A stretch of 40,901 bases of DNA from an uncultured Collinsella sp. (lineage in GTDB: Bacteria; Actinomycetota; Coriobacteriia; Coriobacteriales; Coriobacteriaceae), in assembly GCA_900751665.1 (NCBI GenBank), contig CAADSV010000107.1, positions 1 through 40,901 on the forward strand, given 5' to 3'. The number at the start of each line of letters is the position of its first letter. Positions within the stretch are counted from its first letter, which is position 1. Position numbers and translations under genes: made by a program. Positions 1 through 9,559 of this stretch are shown here, piece by piece. The notes below the pieces were generated by a model. The model was not told the DNA's origin. It saw only the letters and a list, made by a program, of their open reading frames with translations, and made no database searches.

Positions 1-82
1 CAGAAAATGCGGAATGGAAGGGAAGAGGGGGGGGGAGCCAGTCCCCCGGCTCGCCCGCTTTCAATCATGTAAATCGCCGTAT

Positions 83-301
83 CTACCCTGCAGACGAAGA
101 TCCACCATCAACGATTGCTTGCTCGGACTCAGGAATCCCATCGGCACCCGTACTCTGTTCTTGCTCCACCTCTTCGCTGATTGCGGAGGCGGGGGTCGAG
201 CCCTTTGCACCCACGATGTAGGCAGCCCCAAATCCCAACGCAATGGCAATCAAGGTCAAAATCACGTAGACAGGCCAATGGCGCTTAATATACGAAAACA
301 C
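83..301 (-). CDS. small single-pass membrane protein, unknown function
   Basis: A 72-residue protein that I do not recognise. It starts at a GTG with AAGGAG about 6 bases upstream. A short basic N-terminus (about residues 1-10) leads into one strongly hydrophobic segment (about 11-32, ending GAAYIVGAKG), followed by an acidic, Ser/Glu-rich tail of about 40 residues that should be flexible. This looks like a membrane anchor with a short soluble tail. It lies 21 bp downstream of the M28-like membrane protein gene on the same strand, so the two are probably co-transcribed. It is too short for an assigned function. The 82 bases beyond its stop contain only a G/C-rich run with a weak hairpin. Confidence 0.7.
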   Translation of the reverse strand: MFSYIKRHWPVYVILTLIAIALGFGAAYIVGAKGSTPASAISEEVEQEQSTGADGIPESEQAIVDGGSSSAG

Positions 302-322
302 GTTGACTCCTTAGAGCTCCGT

Positions 323-3300
323 CTACGAACGGCGGATAACCTCGGTCACGACCTCGGATACCGTAGCGATGTTCGTCGGGTTGACATTGTGGGGCAGGTC
401 GTCCTCGGTACGAGCGCAAGCCAGACGCGTGCCGTCCACGCCGGCGATGGTAAGGGCTCGGCGGCTCGCCTCGAGCGCGGCATAGGCATCGGTCTTGGCA
501 TAGGGTATCTCGAGCGCGCCACAATCGACATGGAACGACTTGCAGACCTTGCTGACCAGGTTCATGATGCGGCGATCGCCCTTGAGCAGCTGTTGTTCGC
601 CCTCGACCGTCACAACCGAAAGCCTACCGGCGCCGACGGATTCAAGATTGATGAAGAATACGCCGCGGAGCTTATCGCGATGCGAAGCCAAGAAGGCCTT
701 CATGCCGGCACCATCACAATCCGAGGCGCCCGTTGCCACAAACCAGATATCGTGACCAAGCAGCTCATCATCGCCCATAGAGGCGACAGCCGAGAGCATA
801 TCTTCGGAAGAAGCGCCATCGGAAGACGTAGCGCCACCCTTCCAGCCATCGTTATCGTCCTCGAAGTTATCCCACGAACCGATACCGCGACCGGACTTCT
901 TGGCATCGTAATCGTCTTCGACGCCCAGCCAGTCACTCATGCTGTCCTGCTCGTTTTTCTTTTTACGGCCGAACAGACCACCCAGGCCGCGCTTACGAGA
1001 CTTGGGTGCCGCCGGGGCGGGAGCCGAAATGGTCTCGATCGGCTGCGCGCCCGACGCAACGGGCATAGGAGGCGCAACGGGTGCCGATGTGGGTTCGGGA
1101 CCCTGGGCAGTAGCAAAGGGATCGTTGACCTGTGCGGAGGGGTCGGGAAGGTCGAACAGCGACGTGCGAGACGCAACGTTTGCCTGCTTCATGGACGGCA
1201 GCGACGGATCGGGGACCGAAGCCAGCGGAGACGAGGAAGGTGCAGGCGACGGTGCCGACGCCGGATCGGGAACATTCATCTGCGGACGCGGCGATGCCTG
1301 GGAGGAAATCTGGGCCATAAGGGAATCGACCGTTTCGTCCTGAGTGGGAGCGACATTGGCAACCGTGGCACCGGAACCACTCGGGGTCGGCATGGTGAAA
1401 ATCTGCGTGGAGTAAGGCCTCGACTCATCCGTCTCGGGAGTCTCGGAAACCGCAGGCACTTCCTCCTGCTCGACCTCGGTCGAATCACCTTGATCGGCTG
1501 CCGCGTATTGCTCTTCGTCAGAGTTGGCCTCGACGGACTCGTCCTCGGCGGCATCTTGGATTTCGGCAGCATCAATAGGCTCGTCATCGTCTGCCGCGTC
1601 GCCCTGCTCATCGGAAACAGGAAGGGGCTCGGCAATCGCGGTGCCCTGCTTTTCAAACGTTATCGTGGAATCGAACTGCGCGGCATCAAACGACATGGTG
1701 CTATCGACGTGCTGCTGAGCCTCGAAAGACGTCGTCGCCTCAACAACATCCGCGGACGCCGGTTGCTGGGACTCAAAGGACGTTGTAGCTTCGGCGGCGT
1801 CGACGGGCGCGGACTGCATAGCCTCGTTCTGCTCGAACTCTTGCGCCGCGTGCTCACGTGCCGCCTCGGCTGCCTGCTGCTGAGCGATAGCCTCCTGCTC
1901 GGCAGCCTCGCGTGCGGCAGCGCGCTTCTCCTCGAAATCGTCGACAAATTTCTTGCCCTTTGCAAGCGCACCCTTAAAGAAGTTGGAAGCGCTGGCGCCA
2001 ATCGACGAGAACGCGGATGCAATGTCGGCATGGGGCGTTGCCGCGGGAATCTCGGCCGAGAAATCAGTATCGCTCTCGTAAGACACGCGCCTCGGCTGTT
2101 CAACGTAATCGTCGTCAGACTCGTCCGCAACGTCTTGCGCCGGCGCGGCGGGAGCCAAAATGTCCAGTCCTGCCGCGAGATCGATCGCGGACACCGCCTC
2201 GGGATCGGCAACGGCAGCGGTAACCGCGGCAGACTCATCATCCGCAGTGACAACGGGCGCAGGCTCGGGCTCAAACGTCGGCTCCTCGCCCTCCTCGTAA
2301 TCGAGCGTGCAGGACTCGGGAAGCATTCCGAGCGCACGGATGGCATCCGAACCAAAGCGGATGTTGCCGGCGGCGTTGCGATAGAGCTTGGGCTCGGGCT
2401 CGACCGCGGCAGGTTCCTCCGCCGACTCGGCAGCGGGAACCTCGTCATTGAACTCTTCGGCCTGGACAGCCTGATTCTGATCCTCGGGCACGATAGCGCC
2501 GATCAGCGTCTCGTCGGCAGATGCACCCTCAAAGCCCTCGATCTGCTCGTCGAAAGCCTCACCCTGTTCGGGCTCGGTCTGAGTGTCGGGAGCAATCGGC
2601 TGACCGAACTCGTCCTCGGCGTAGGTAGGCTCTTCGTACTCGATGGTGTTGCCGTAGTCGTTTTGCTGCTGGGCCGCGGCATACTCCGCCGCTGCACGCG
2701 CCATTTCCTCGGCACGACGCTTTTGCTCCCCAAAATAGGTATCGAACGGAACATCGTCGGGAAACTCGTTTTCGCCCTGGAAGGGAGCAACGTTGTCCAT
2801 AACGCCGAGCATAGCGGCGACAGAAGACTTGTTGCACACCGCGCCGGACGTATAGGGAAGAATGTGGCGGTTAGAGATGATGTTTGCCGCGTTGGCAAGC
2901 GCAACGAGGGAAGCGAGGATCGCGACAATCCACAGCAGAACCTTGAGCGCGCCGGGGAGCGGCAGGATGCGCAGGATGGCAACGGCAGCGGGGGCAACCG
3001 TGGCAACGGGCAACAGCTTGGCGATGAGCGCACGATACGAAGCATAGGGCTCGCGGGCGAGCAGCTCAGCACGGGGAGAGTCGTAGTGTGCGACAACGAC
3101 CACCGGGCGGTTGCGCGGAGACGCGAGCGGGCCCGAGGCCTTGTGGTAGGCGATGACATTTTGGCTCACGCCCGTCTTGCCCAGACGCGAAACCACGGGG
3201 TGGCCCGTGCGCTCGAGCACGTAAAGAACGGCACCGACAATGGCCAGCAAGGTGCCGACCAAGCCGATACCGCCGCCGATACCCATCAGCAGGGCGCCGG

Positions 3301-3499
3301 CAAACGCAAGAATACCGGTAACGGCAAACGCCAATCTACTGGGCGCCGGGGCATTGAACTCCTGAACCTCGGGATCAAAGCCGTGGTTGCGGAAGATCTG
3401 AGCGATATCCTCGGCAGCCAAGCGCTCTTCTTCGCTGCATGCCGGCGTAATGCCGGTGTTCTGCAGCAGGTGGTTAATATAGTTCTGGGTGTTCGCCAT
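323..3499 (-). CDS. M28-peptidase-like multi-pass membrane protein with a very large acidic insert and degenerate active site
   Basis: A 1058-residue protein. An upstream in-frame start at 3649 is possible, but the ATG at 3499 has GGAG about 6 bases upstream and begins a sensible MANTQNY N-terminus. About residues 55-95 and 155-205 form two hydrophobic hairpins. Between them lies VVVVAHYDSP (His138, Asp140), which matches the first metal-binding motif of M28 aminopeptidases. The second motif reads GAVCNKSS (219-226), with Cys where M28 enzymes have the bridging Asp. The Glu-Glu motif reads ATGASDCDG (about 922-930), with no Glu pair. A late His (HNVN, about 1037) remains. About residues 240-910 are a low-complexity, Glu/Ala/Pro/Ser-rich, probably disordered insert that splits the fold. 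Family membership is inferred from motifs. Peptidase activity is doubtful. Confidence 0.75.
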   Translation of the reverse strand: MANTQNYINHLLQNTGITPACSEEERLAAEDIAQIFRNHGFDPEVQEFNAPAPSRLAFAVTGILAFAGALLMGIGGGIGLVGTLLAIVGAVLYVLERTGHPVVSRLGKTGVSQNVIAYHKASGPLASPRNRPVVVVAHYDSPRAELLAREPYASYRALIAKLLPVATVAPAAVAILRILPLPGALKVLLWIVAILASLVALANAANIISNRHILPYTSGAVCNKSSVAAMLGVMDNVAPFQGENEFPDDVPFDTYFGEQKRRAEEMARAAAEYAAAQQQNDYGNTIEYEEPTYAEDEFGQPIAPDTQTEPEQGEAFDEQIEGFEGASADETLIGAIVPEDQNQAVQAEEFNDEVPAAESAEEPAAVEPEPKLYRNAAGNIRFGSDAIRALGMLPESCTLDYEEGEEPTFEPEPAPVVTADDESAAVTAAVADPEAVSAIDLAAGLDILAPAAPAQDVADESDDDYVEQPRRVSYESDTDFSAEIPAATPHADIASAFSSIGASASNFFKGALAKGKKFVDDFEEKRAAAREAAEQEAIAQQQAAEAAREHAAQEFEQNEAMQSAPVDAAEATTSFESQQPASADVVEATTSFEAQQHVDSTMSFDAAQFDSTITFEKQGTAIAEPLPVSDEQGDAADDDEPIDAAEIQDAAEDESVEANSDEEQYAAADQGDSTEVEQEEVPAVSETPETDESRPYSTQIFTMPTPSGSGATVANVAPTQDETVDSLMAQISSQASPRPQMNVPDPASAPSPAPSSSPLASVPDPSLPSMKQANVASRTSLFDLPDPSAQVNDPFATAQGPEPTSAPVAPPMPVASGAQPIETISAPAPAAPKSRKRGLGGLFGRKKKNEQDSMSDWLGVEDDYDAKKSGRGIGSWDNFEDDNDGWKGGATSSDGASSEDMLSAVASMGDDELLGHDIWFVATGASDCDGAGMKAFLASHRDKLRGVFFINLESVGAGRLSVVTVEGEQQLLKGDRRIMNLVSKVCKSFHVDCGALEIPYAKTDAYAALEASRRALTIAGVDGTRLACARTEDDLPHNVNPTNIATVSEVVTEVIRRS

Positions 3500-3697
3500 G
3501 TGCGCTCCACATCCATAATCCGACAAATAGGCCCAATGCATGCACATTAGAACCGTATATAGTCGAAAGTATACCCCGAGCGAGCGCAAACGACCGAATT
3601 CGGGCCATCTTAACGCCCCGAGCGGACAAGGATATAGCCTAATCTCCATATCGGACTAAAATCATGGCAGCAAACCACCTTCTCATGCGAGGACTCT

Positions 3698-4720
3698 ATG
3701 ACGGCAAGCGACGCGACCGCGACAATTAAAAAGGGGAATTCGGAGCCCAGTTTCGATAAAACGGCTCAGCGCATCCTCAATCTTTTCTTTGTGCTCAATA
3801 GCTCCCCCGAACCGCTGACGACCGAGCAGATCGTCTTGGATTCTGACCTGGGATATGGCTCGGGCAACATCGACTCGGATAAGCGAAAGTTTCGGCGCGA
3901 TCGTGACAAACTGCTCGAGCGTGGCATCTTAATCAAGGAGGTTCGCCCCGCCGGCGCGCAGGAGACCGAGGAAAGCTCGTGGACAATCGACCGCGAGCAC
4001 ACCTTTGCAGCAGGCGGCCTCATCACCGCAGACGATGCCGACATCCTGCTCAATGCCATCGACCAGACACTCGCAGCAGGCTCATCCACCTTTGCCGCGC
4101 CGCTTGCCGACATTCGCTCCAAGATTGCCTACCTCACCGGCATGTCGACGACAGGAGAGGCACCGATCCGCCGCTCTCCCGCCGTCGATGCGGTATGGAG
4201 TGCCTTTGCCGAGCGTTGCGCGCTGCGCTTTTTGTACCAAAACGGACGCGGCGAGCAACGCGAGCGGACCGTTTGCGTCTACGGCATGTTCGAGCGCGAG
4301 GGCACGGCATACTTCTGCGGCCTCGACAATGCCACCGACGACATCAGGACATTCCGCTGCGACCGTATCGTTCGCGCCTGGAGACCTTCGAAGGCCTACG
4401 CCATTCCTGCGGATTTCAACCTCAACGATTACTTATTCTTTGAGTTTGATTTTGCCGACCGCCCACCCGTTGCGGCTACGTTCTCGTTCGCGCGTGAAGC
4501 GCAGGCTGATATGATCAGCGGTCTCACACGCGGACGAGGCGAACTCACGCGCACCGAAGCAGAGTGGACCTGGACCGTTGACGTGCGCGACTTTGAAGCC
4601 GCAGCCTCGTTTTGCATGGCCCATGCCATGGATGGCATGAGGCCCGTCGCCCCCGATGCTCTCAAGCGGGCGTGGAATCACCTCATCGAAAGGACGGTGC
4701 ACAAGCATGCCCGTGCGTAA
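3698..4720 (+). CDS. WYL-domain transcriptional regulator (PafB/PafC type), first of a tandem pair
   Basis: A 340-residue protein with GAGGA 7 bases before the ATG. Residues about 20-85 resemble the winged helix-turn-helix of DeoR/PafBC-type regulators (DKTAQRILNLFFVLNSS, then a basic helix SDKRKFRRDRDKLLERG). Residues about 170-240 carry the WYL domain, with the beta-strand motif GTAYFCGLD and the following RTFRCDRIVRAW. WYL domains sense ligands, often nucleic-acid fragments, and control DNA-damage and other stress genes. In actinobacteria PafB and PafC act as a heterodimer. The next gene is a second WYL protein that overlaps this one by 14 bp, so they are probably made together as partners. 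Targets are unknown. Confidence 0.85.
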   Translation: MTASDATATIKKGNSEPSFDKTAQRILNLFFVLNSSPEPLTTEQIVLDSDLGYGSGNIDSDKRKFRRDRDKLLERGILIKEVRPAGAQETEESSWTIDREHTFAAGGLITADDADILLNAIDQTLAAGSSTFAAPLADIRSKIAYLTGMSTTGEAPIRRSPAVDAVWSAFAERCALRFLYQNGRGEQRERTVCVYGMFEREGTAYFCGLDNATDDIRTFRCDRIVRAWRPSKAYAIPADFNLNDYLFFEFDFADRPPVAATFSFAREAQADMISGLTRGRGELTRTEAEWTWTVDVRDFEAAASFCMAHAMDGMRPVAPDALKRAWNHLIERTVHKHARA

Positions 4721-5624
4721 ACTCACCAGCGAGCAAAGACTCTCGCGCGCCATCGACATCATGGAGGCCCTCTACGCCGCCGGCGAGAATGGCATGACAC
4801 GAGACGAGCTTTGCAGCCGCTTTGATATCACGGGGGCATCGCTCGACGAGATTCTCGAGATCGTCTCGACGCTTGCGGACCGGGAATCGGGCGCACGTAT
4901 TATCTGCGAACGCCGTGGCGAGTGCGTGGTCCTCATCGGTGATGCGGGGCGCGTGCTGCCGCTGCGTCTGAGTGCCGCCGAGGGCGCTGTGCTCAATCAT
5001 GAACTTGAATCGTTGGGGATCGATCCCCAGGCGGCAGCTCGGATTCGACATGCCCTTCTACCCGAAGAGCTTGGCTATAACCAGCGCGTCTTTGACACCG
5101 TCAACCACGGGTCGCACTGGCAGCAGCTGAGCTGCGCCATTCGGGACGGCGTTCGCTGCCGCATCTCGTATCGCTCGATGGATGACGCACAAGCGCGCGA
5201 GCGTTTGGTCGACCCCTTGCGCATCACAACAAACGGCGACCAAACGTATCTGATTGCCTGGGATGTCGCGGTCGACGAACAGCGTACCTACCGCATGGAT
5301 AAAATCGAGGGCCTGGTCTTGACCGACGACTCCGTCGTGTGCCACGCACCGGAGCCCGCGACCCTCCATGACTCCCTCGCCCAGGCGGAGCGGAGCGCGA
5401 AGCTTCTCATGCCGTGCGCCTTGGCAGAGCGCCTAGACTGGCCCGGCATCATGTCGATTGAACCCAATGGGGCGGACAGCTCAACAGTGAATGTGCGCTA
5501 CGGCTCCGAGCGCTGGCTGTTAAGCCAGTTAATCGCAGCGGGCGGGGCCATCCGCATCCTGGATGACCCCGCCCTGTCAGAGCGTCTGTGCGATATGGCA
5601 AAATCCCTCGTCTGTCCGCTTTAG
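4707..5624 (+). CDS. WYL-domain transcriptional regulator, second of a tandem pair
   Basis: A 305-residue protein. I chose the ATG at 4707 (MPVRKLTSEQ) because AAAGGA lies about 13 bases upstream and the reading frame runs across the end of the first WYL gene with a 14-bp overlap. Residues about 5-75 form an HTH region (SRAIDIMEALYAAGENG, then TRDELCSRFDI). Residues about 140-215 form the WYL domain (RCRISYRSMDD, TYLIAWDVAVDEQRTYRMDKIEG). The overlap suggests translational coupling and a heterodimer with the upstream protein, as for PafB-PafC. Its TAG stop shares bases with the stop of the convergent helicase gene at 5621-5624, leaving no room for a terminator between them. Confidence 0.85.
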   Translation: MPVRKLTSEQRLSRAIDIMEALYAAGENGMTRDELCSRFDITGASLDEILEIVSTLADRESGARIICERRGECVVLIGDAGRVLPLRLSAAEGAVLNHELESLGIDPQAAARIRHALLPEELGYNQRVFDTVNHGSHWQQLSCAIRDGVRCRISYRSMDDAQARERLVDPLRITTNGDQTYLIAWDVAVDEQRTYRMDKIEGLVLTDDSVVCHAPEPATLHDSLAQAERSAKLLMPCALAERLDWPGIMSIEPNGADSSTVNVRYGSERWLLSQLIAAGGAIRILDDPALSERLCDMAKSLVCPL

Positions 5625-8515
5625 CGGCGCCGCTCGTGGCGGGCGCGCCACAGCTGTAGATAGTGCCCGATTTGTGCCGACTCGATGCGCTGATAGGAGC
5701 TCGTGGGCAGCGACGTTAAGAACTTCTTTCCGTAGCCCTTCGTCACCAGGCGCGGGTCGGCCAGAATCAGCACGCCGCAATCGGTCGACGAGCGGATAAG
5801 GCGGCCGGCCGCCTGCTTGACCTCGAGCACCGCCTCGGGAAGCGAATAGCGCGCCCAAGCGCGGTCTTCGCGCAGGCTGCGCTCGCACGAGAGCGGGTCC
5901 GTGGGACTCGAGAACGGCAGTTTGGGAATGATGACGCAGCGCAGCGTCTCGCCGCTGGCGTCGAATCCCTCCCAAAAGGCCTTAAGAGCAAAAAGCGACG
6001 AGGTCGGCTCGTTGATAAACCGGTCGCGCAGGCGACGAGGAGATGAGTTGCGCTGCTGGCAGTTGAGCTCCAGACCCGCACGGGCCATCTTGGGCTCAAC
6101 GCGGGCGTACAGGTCTTCCATGTCGCGCCGATTGGTGAACAGTGTGAGCACCGATCCGCCCATGGCAAGATGGGCGTCGACCAGCACGCGCTCGAGCGCC
6201 GTAAGATAGCTCTCACGATCGCGCGGATCGGGGATATCGCCCGCAACGACTACAGCCATGTTCGAATCGAAGTCGTAGCTCGAGTCCAAGTGCAACGATG
6301 AGGATGTTGAAGCACCGATGCGATCGAGGCCGACCGCGTGGTTAAAGTGTTCAAAGCTTTTGGACACCGTCATGGTCGCCGAGGCAAAGATAGCCGTGTG
6401 AACCTCGGGCAGCCACTCGGTTGCCAAGGCCTCGCCAATGTCGATGCGCTCTGCGGTCATTGACTCTCCGCCGGCGCGCAACCTGCGATTGACCTGCAGC
6501 GAATACACGTAGTGTTCATCGGTGCCATCAATGATGAGTTTGAGGTTCTCGGCCAGCTCGTGTAGGCGGCGCGAGATATCACCCAGGTCGACAACAACCT
6601 CGGGCTTGTCGGCGGCGACGGCTTGCACCAGCGCGTCGACGCTCTTGTCAGCTTGTTCCAATGCGTCGATGGCAGTGTAGGCCGACGGTAAGAAATCATG
6701 CCAGTCGTCAGATTCGCGCAGCTCGGGGCCAATCCATAGATTGGCATTGTCATAACCCCCACGGGCACGGCGGCCGAGCTCGCGAACGCCATCGAACACG
6801 TCGGCGATTGCCATGCTCGCGCGCGCAACCGTCGACGTCGCCTTGGCAGTAAGGCCCAGATAGAGCGTAGAGCCCTCGGAGGTTGCCAAATCACGGGAAA
6901 CCTGGCTTAGCGCGCCGGTGCTCGAGCCACCCAGGCGCTCAAACAGAACGCGTGATTCGTCCGCCGACACCACGCGCGCCCATTGACGACGCGCCTCGCG
7001 CTCGATGGAGTGGGCCTCATCGATTACCCAATGGCGAATCGGAGGCAAGATTCTGCCCTCGGCCGCAACATTGCGGAACAGCAGGGAATGGTTGGTGACC
7101 ACCACATCGGCATGCGCCGCGCGACGGCGGGCGCCGTGGACCAGGCATTTATCGGGGAAAAACGGGCATAGGCGACGGGCGCACTCGCGTGAGGCCGTCG
7201 TAAAGTCGGGACGGTTGACGCTGCGCCAGCGAATGCCGAGCGAGTCGAGGTCGCCATCGGCCGACTGACACACGTACGCCATGATGACCGCGACTGCCGT
7301 AAGCGTGTCGGCAGGATCACGCTTAGTCGTAATTTCGACTTGGCTACGGCTCATACGCTCAAGCTTGCGCAAGCATGGATAGTGGTCATAGCCCTTGAGG
7401 GCGCAAAACGATAGGCCTCCGTCCAGTTGCTCGGCAAGTTTGGGCAGCTCATGATACATGAGCTGGTCGGCAAGATTATTCGATTTAGTCGCGATACCAA
7501 CCGTGATGTTGTTGCGGCGCGCGGCCTCGGCAAAAGGCACCAGGTAAGCCATCGATTTGCCGACGCCCGTCCCCGCCTCAATCACGCGATGCGTTCCCGT
7601 AACGAGTGCGTCACGGACCTCGAGCGCCATCGCGATCTGCTCATCGCGCGGCTCGTACGTGGGGTACATGCGATTAACCAGGCCGCCCGGGGCATAGTCC
7701 GCCTCGATTTCCTCGCGACTCGGCATCTTAAGGACCGGTAGCTCGTCCGCATCAACGCGATCATCGGCCCGATCGGCCTTGAGTACGTCGGCGCGGGCGG
7801 CGCTGAGAGAGAAGATGGAACCGGGGTTCTGTCCCGCCAAGAACGAGAAGATGGGACGATAGGACCAGGGTACGTCGGGATGCATGTCGGCCAGGCGCGC
7901 CATTAAGCCCTGAGGCAAGTCGGTGAGTGCCACGAGCAACACGCGCCATACGCCACACAGGGCGTCGACATCGGCGTTGGCGCGATGCGACACCGAATTG
8001 CAGCCAAACAGGTCGGCCATAAAAGACAGCTTATGCGAGGCCAGGCGCGGAAGCGCGATGCGCGACAGCGCCAGCGAATCGATCCAGATGTCGCTGACGT
8101 TGACACCGCCCTTGACCGACTCGATAAACGAACGGTCGAAGGTGGCGTTATGCGCAATCCCCGGGCAGCCGCCGACAAAATCGGCGAGAGCGGCCACGGC
8201 CTCGACGGCCGATGGGGCATCTGCCACATCGGCGTTTGTAATGCTCGTGAGTTCGGTAATCTCGGCGGGAATCAGCTGCTTGGGATGCACGAAGGTATCG
8301 AACCGATCGACGATCTCGCGGCCCGAAAGGCGGGCCGCCGATATCTCGATAAGCTCGTTGTCCTGCACCGAAAGACCTGTGGTCTCGGTATCGAGGACGA
8401 TAACATCTTCCTCGATGAGACCAAACGATTGGGTTTTGGCGCGCTCGGCGAGCGTGGCATAGGAGTCGATGACAAACTGCGGCGTTCCTGACGAAACCGC
8501 GTCCTCGATTAGCAT
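5621..8515 (-). CDS. dinG: DnaQ-like exonuclease fused to a DinG-family helicase
   Basis: A 964-residue fusion. The N-terminal 3'-5' exonuclease domain has the complete DEDDh set: Asp42 and Glu44 in DTETTG, Asp127 in HNATFD, His177 and Asp182 in HRANADVD. The superfamily 2 helicase part follows, with Walker A EAGTGVGKS (313-321), DEAH at 499-502, and several Cys between them (CARRLCPFFPDKC) that could hold the XPD/DinG iron-sulfur cluster. The end carries helicase motifs V-VI (QAAGRLIRS). This architecture is known from Gram-positive DinG proteins; some, such as that of Staphylococcus aureus, act mainly as nucleases. Its likely role is DNA repair or R-loop and replication-conflict processing. 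Its ATG overlaps the end of ddl by 7 bp, so the two genes form an operon. Confidence 0.93.
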   Translation of the reverse strand: MLIEDAVSSGTPQFVIDSYATLAERAKTQSFGLIEEDVIVLDTETTGLSVQDNELIEISAARLSGREIVDRFDTFVHPKQLIPAEITELTSITNADVADAPSAVEAVAALADFVGGCPGIAHNATFDRSFIESVKGGVNVSDIWIDSLALSRIALPRLASHKLSFMADLFGCNSVSHRANADVDALCGVWRVLLVALTDLPQGLMARLADMHPDVPWSYRPIFSFLAGQNPGSIFSLSAARADVLKADRADDRVDADELPVLKMPSREEIEADYAPGGLVNRMYPTYEPRDEQIAMALEVRDALVTGTHRVIEAGTGVGKSMAYLVPFAEAARRNNITVGIATKSNNLADQLMYHELPKLAEQLDGGLSFCALKGYDHYPCLRKLERMSRSQVEITTKRDPADTLTAVAVIMAYVCQSADGDLDSLGIRWRSVNRPDFTTASRECARRLCPFFPDKCLVHGARRRAAHADVVVTNHSLLFRNVAAEGRILPPIRHWVIDEAHSIEREARRQWARVVSADESRVLFERLGGSSTGALSQVSRDLATSEGSTLYLGLTAKATSTVARASMAIADVFDGVRELGRRARGGYDNANLWIGPELRESDDWHDFLPSAYTAIDALEQADKSVDALVQAVAADKPEVVVDLGDISRRLHELAENLKLIIDGTDEHYVYSLQVNRRLRAGGESMTAERIDIGEALATEWLPEVHTAIFASATMTVSKSFEHFNHAVGLDRIGASTSSSLHLDSSYDFDSNMAVVVAGDIPDPRDRESYLTALERVLVDAHLAMGGSVLTLFTNRRDMEDLYARVEPKMARAGLELNCQQRNSSPRRLRDRFINEPTSSLFALKAFWEGFDASGETLRCVIIPKLPFSSPTDPLSCERSLREDRAWARYSLPEAVLEVKQAAGRLIRSSTDCGVLILADPRLVTKGYGKKFLTSLPTSSYQRIESAQIGHYLQLWRARHERRR

Positions 8516-9474
8516 GCAATGCCCGCTCGACGAAGACCCATACGGATCAGGCTGTCACAGACCTGCGGGAACGTCATGTCGTCGGTGTGGCGGACCTCAT
8601 CCGGATACAGCGACGTATCGGTCATGCCGGGAATCGTGTTGGTCTCGAGGATGACGGGGCCGTCCTCGCTCACGATAAAGTCACTGCGCGAGATACCCAG
8701 GCAGCCGAGTGCCTTATGGGCAGCACAGGCGAGCTCCTGGGCACGAGCGTAGTTCTCGGGCGAAATCTGTGCCGGAATGCGGTGGATATCCGTGGGGTCA
8801 ACATACTTCACGTCAAGATCGTAGAACTCGCAGTCCTCGGGCTTACGAATCTCGACAATCGGCAGAGCGCGCACGTCGTCCTCACCGTACACGCCAACGG
8901 TGATTTCAGTTCCCTCGATACACTTCTCGACCAGCACTTTGTCGCCGTACTCGAACGCCTTGGCGATCGCCGCGGGCAGCTCGGAGGGTTCATGGACCAG
9001 GGAAATGCCATAGCTGGAACCGTTTACGGCCGGCTTCACAAAGCAGCGCTCGCCACAAACCTCAACGATATGATCGATATCGACTTCATCGCCCACTTCG
9101 AGCGCAAGGCCGGGGGCAACGGGAATGCCTGCCCTGGCGTACAGGAGCTTCGAGACCTCCTTGTCGGCACCGCAGGCGCTCGCGAGCACGCCCGACGCCG
9201 TGTAGGGGATACCCAGGGTTTCCATGGCACCCTGCATGGCACCATCCTCACCGCCGGCGCCGTGCATGGCGATAAACGCCACGTCAAAGCTGCCAGTCGC
9301 CATGGTTACCATAAAATCATCGGCAGCCGTGTCAAGTAGCTCCACCGAAGTGTAGCCGGCCTCCTTCAAGGCCACCACGACGTTCTTTCCCGAATTGAGC
9401 GAGATCTCGCGCTCAGCGGAATGACCGCCCGCCAAGACCGCTACGTGCATGTTCTCTAGGCTTTTACCCGGCAT
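8509..9474 (-). CDS. ddl: D-alanine--D-alanine ligase
   Basis: A 321-residue ATP-grasp enzyme that joins two D-alanines to give the dipeptide end of the peptidoglycan stem, in the cytoplasm. The start MPGKSLENMHVAVLAGG has GGAGGAG about 7 bases upstream, so I prefer it to the internal ATG nine codons on. Visible family features are the N-terminal AGGHSAEREISL, a central glycine-rich ATP-binding segment (NGSSYGISL), EGTEITVGVYG, and the C-terminal metal and substrate segment ETNTIPGMTDTSLYP. The length is normal for Ddl (about 310-370). It is the first gene of an operon with the exonuclease-helicase gene. A promoter lies at about 9515-9544. Confidence 0.95.
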   Translation of the reverse strand: MPGKSLENMHVAVLAGGHSAEREISLNSGKNVVVALKEAGYTSVELLDTAADDFMVTMATGSFDVAFIAMHGAGGEDGAMQGAMETLGIPYTASGVLASACGADKEVSKLLYARAGIPVAPGLALEVGDEVDIDHIVEVCGERCFVKPAVNGSSYGISLVHEPSELPAAIAKAFEYGDKVLVEKCIEGTEITVGVYGEDDVRALPIVEIRKPEDCEFYDLDVKYVDPTDIHRIPAQISPENYARAQELACAAHKALGCLGISRSDFIVSEDGPVILETNTIPGMTDTSLYPDEVRHTDDMTFPQVCDSLIRMGLRRAGIAC

Positions 9475-9514
9475 GGGCAGACTCCTCCTCTATAATTTCT
9501 GCAGCTGATACCAT

Positions 9515-9544
9515 ATTGTAGCGATACCCTCTACGTTTCCCCAA
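9515..9544 (-). promoter_or_regulatory. candidate sigma-70 promoter of ddl
   Basis: Read on the minus strand, TTGGGG (9539-9544) and TACAAT (9515-9520) are separated by 18 bp, about 40 bases upstream of the ddl start. The -10 is good and the -35 is only partial. The segment also serves as the 5' region of the divergent rlmN gene. Confidence 0.5.
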
Positions 9545-9559
9545 AATCGAAAGGCTTCC

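Noticed and set aside
14..3550. Plus-strand open reading frame of 1178 codons opposite the M28-like gene
   Set aside because: It mirrors the GC-rich codons of the minus-strand gene, has no ribosome binding site, and gives an Arg/Gly/Leu-rich protein without motifs. The minus-strand frame has membrane segments and M28 motifs.
3500..3697. Promoters in the divergent gap between the M28-like and WYL genes
   Set aside because: Several TATA-like words occur on both strands, but none has a well-spaced -35.
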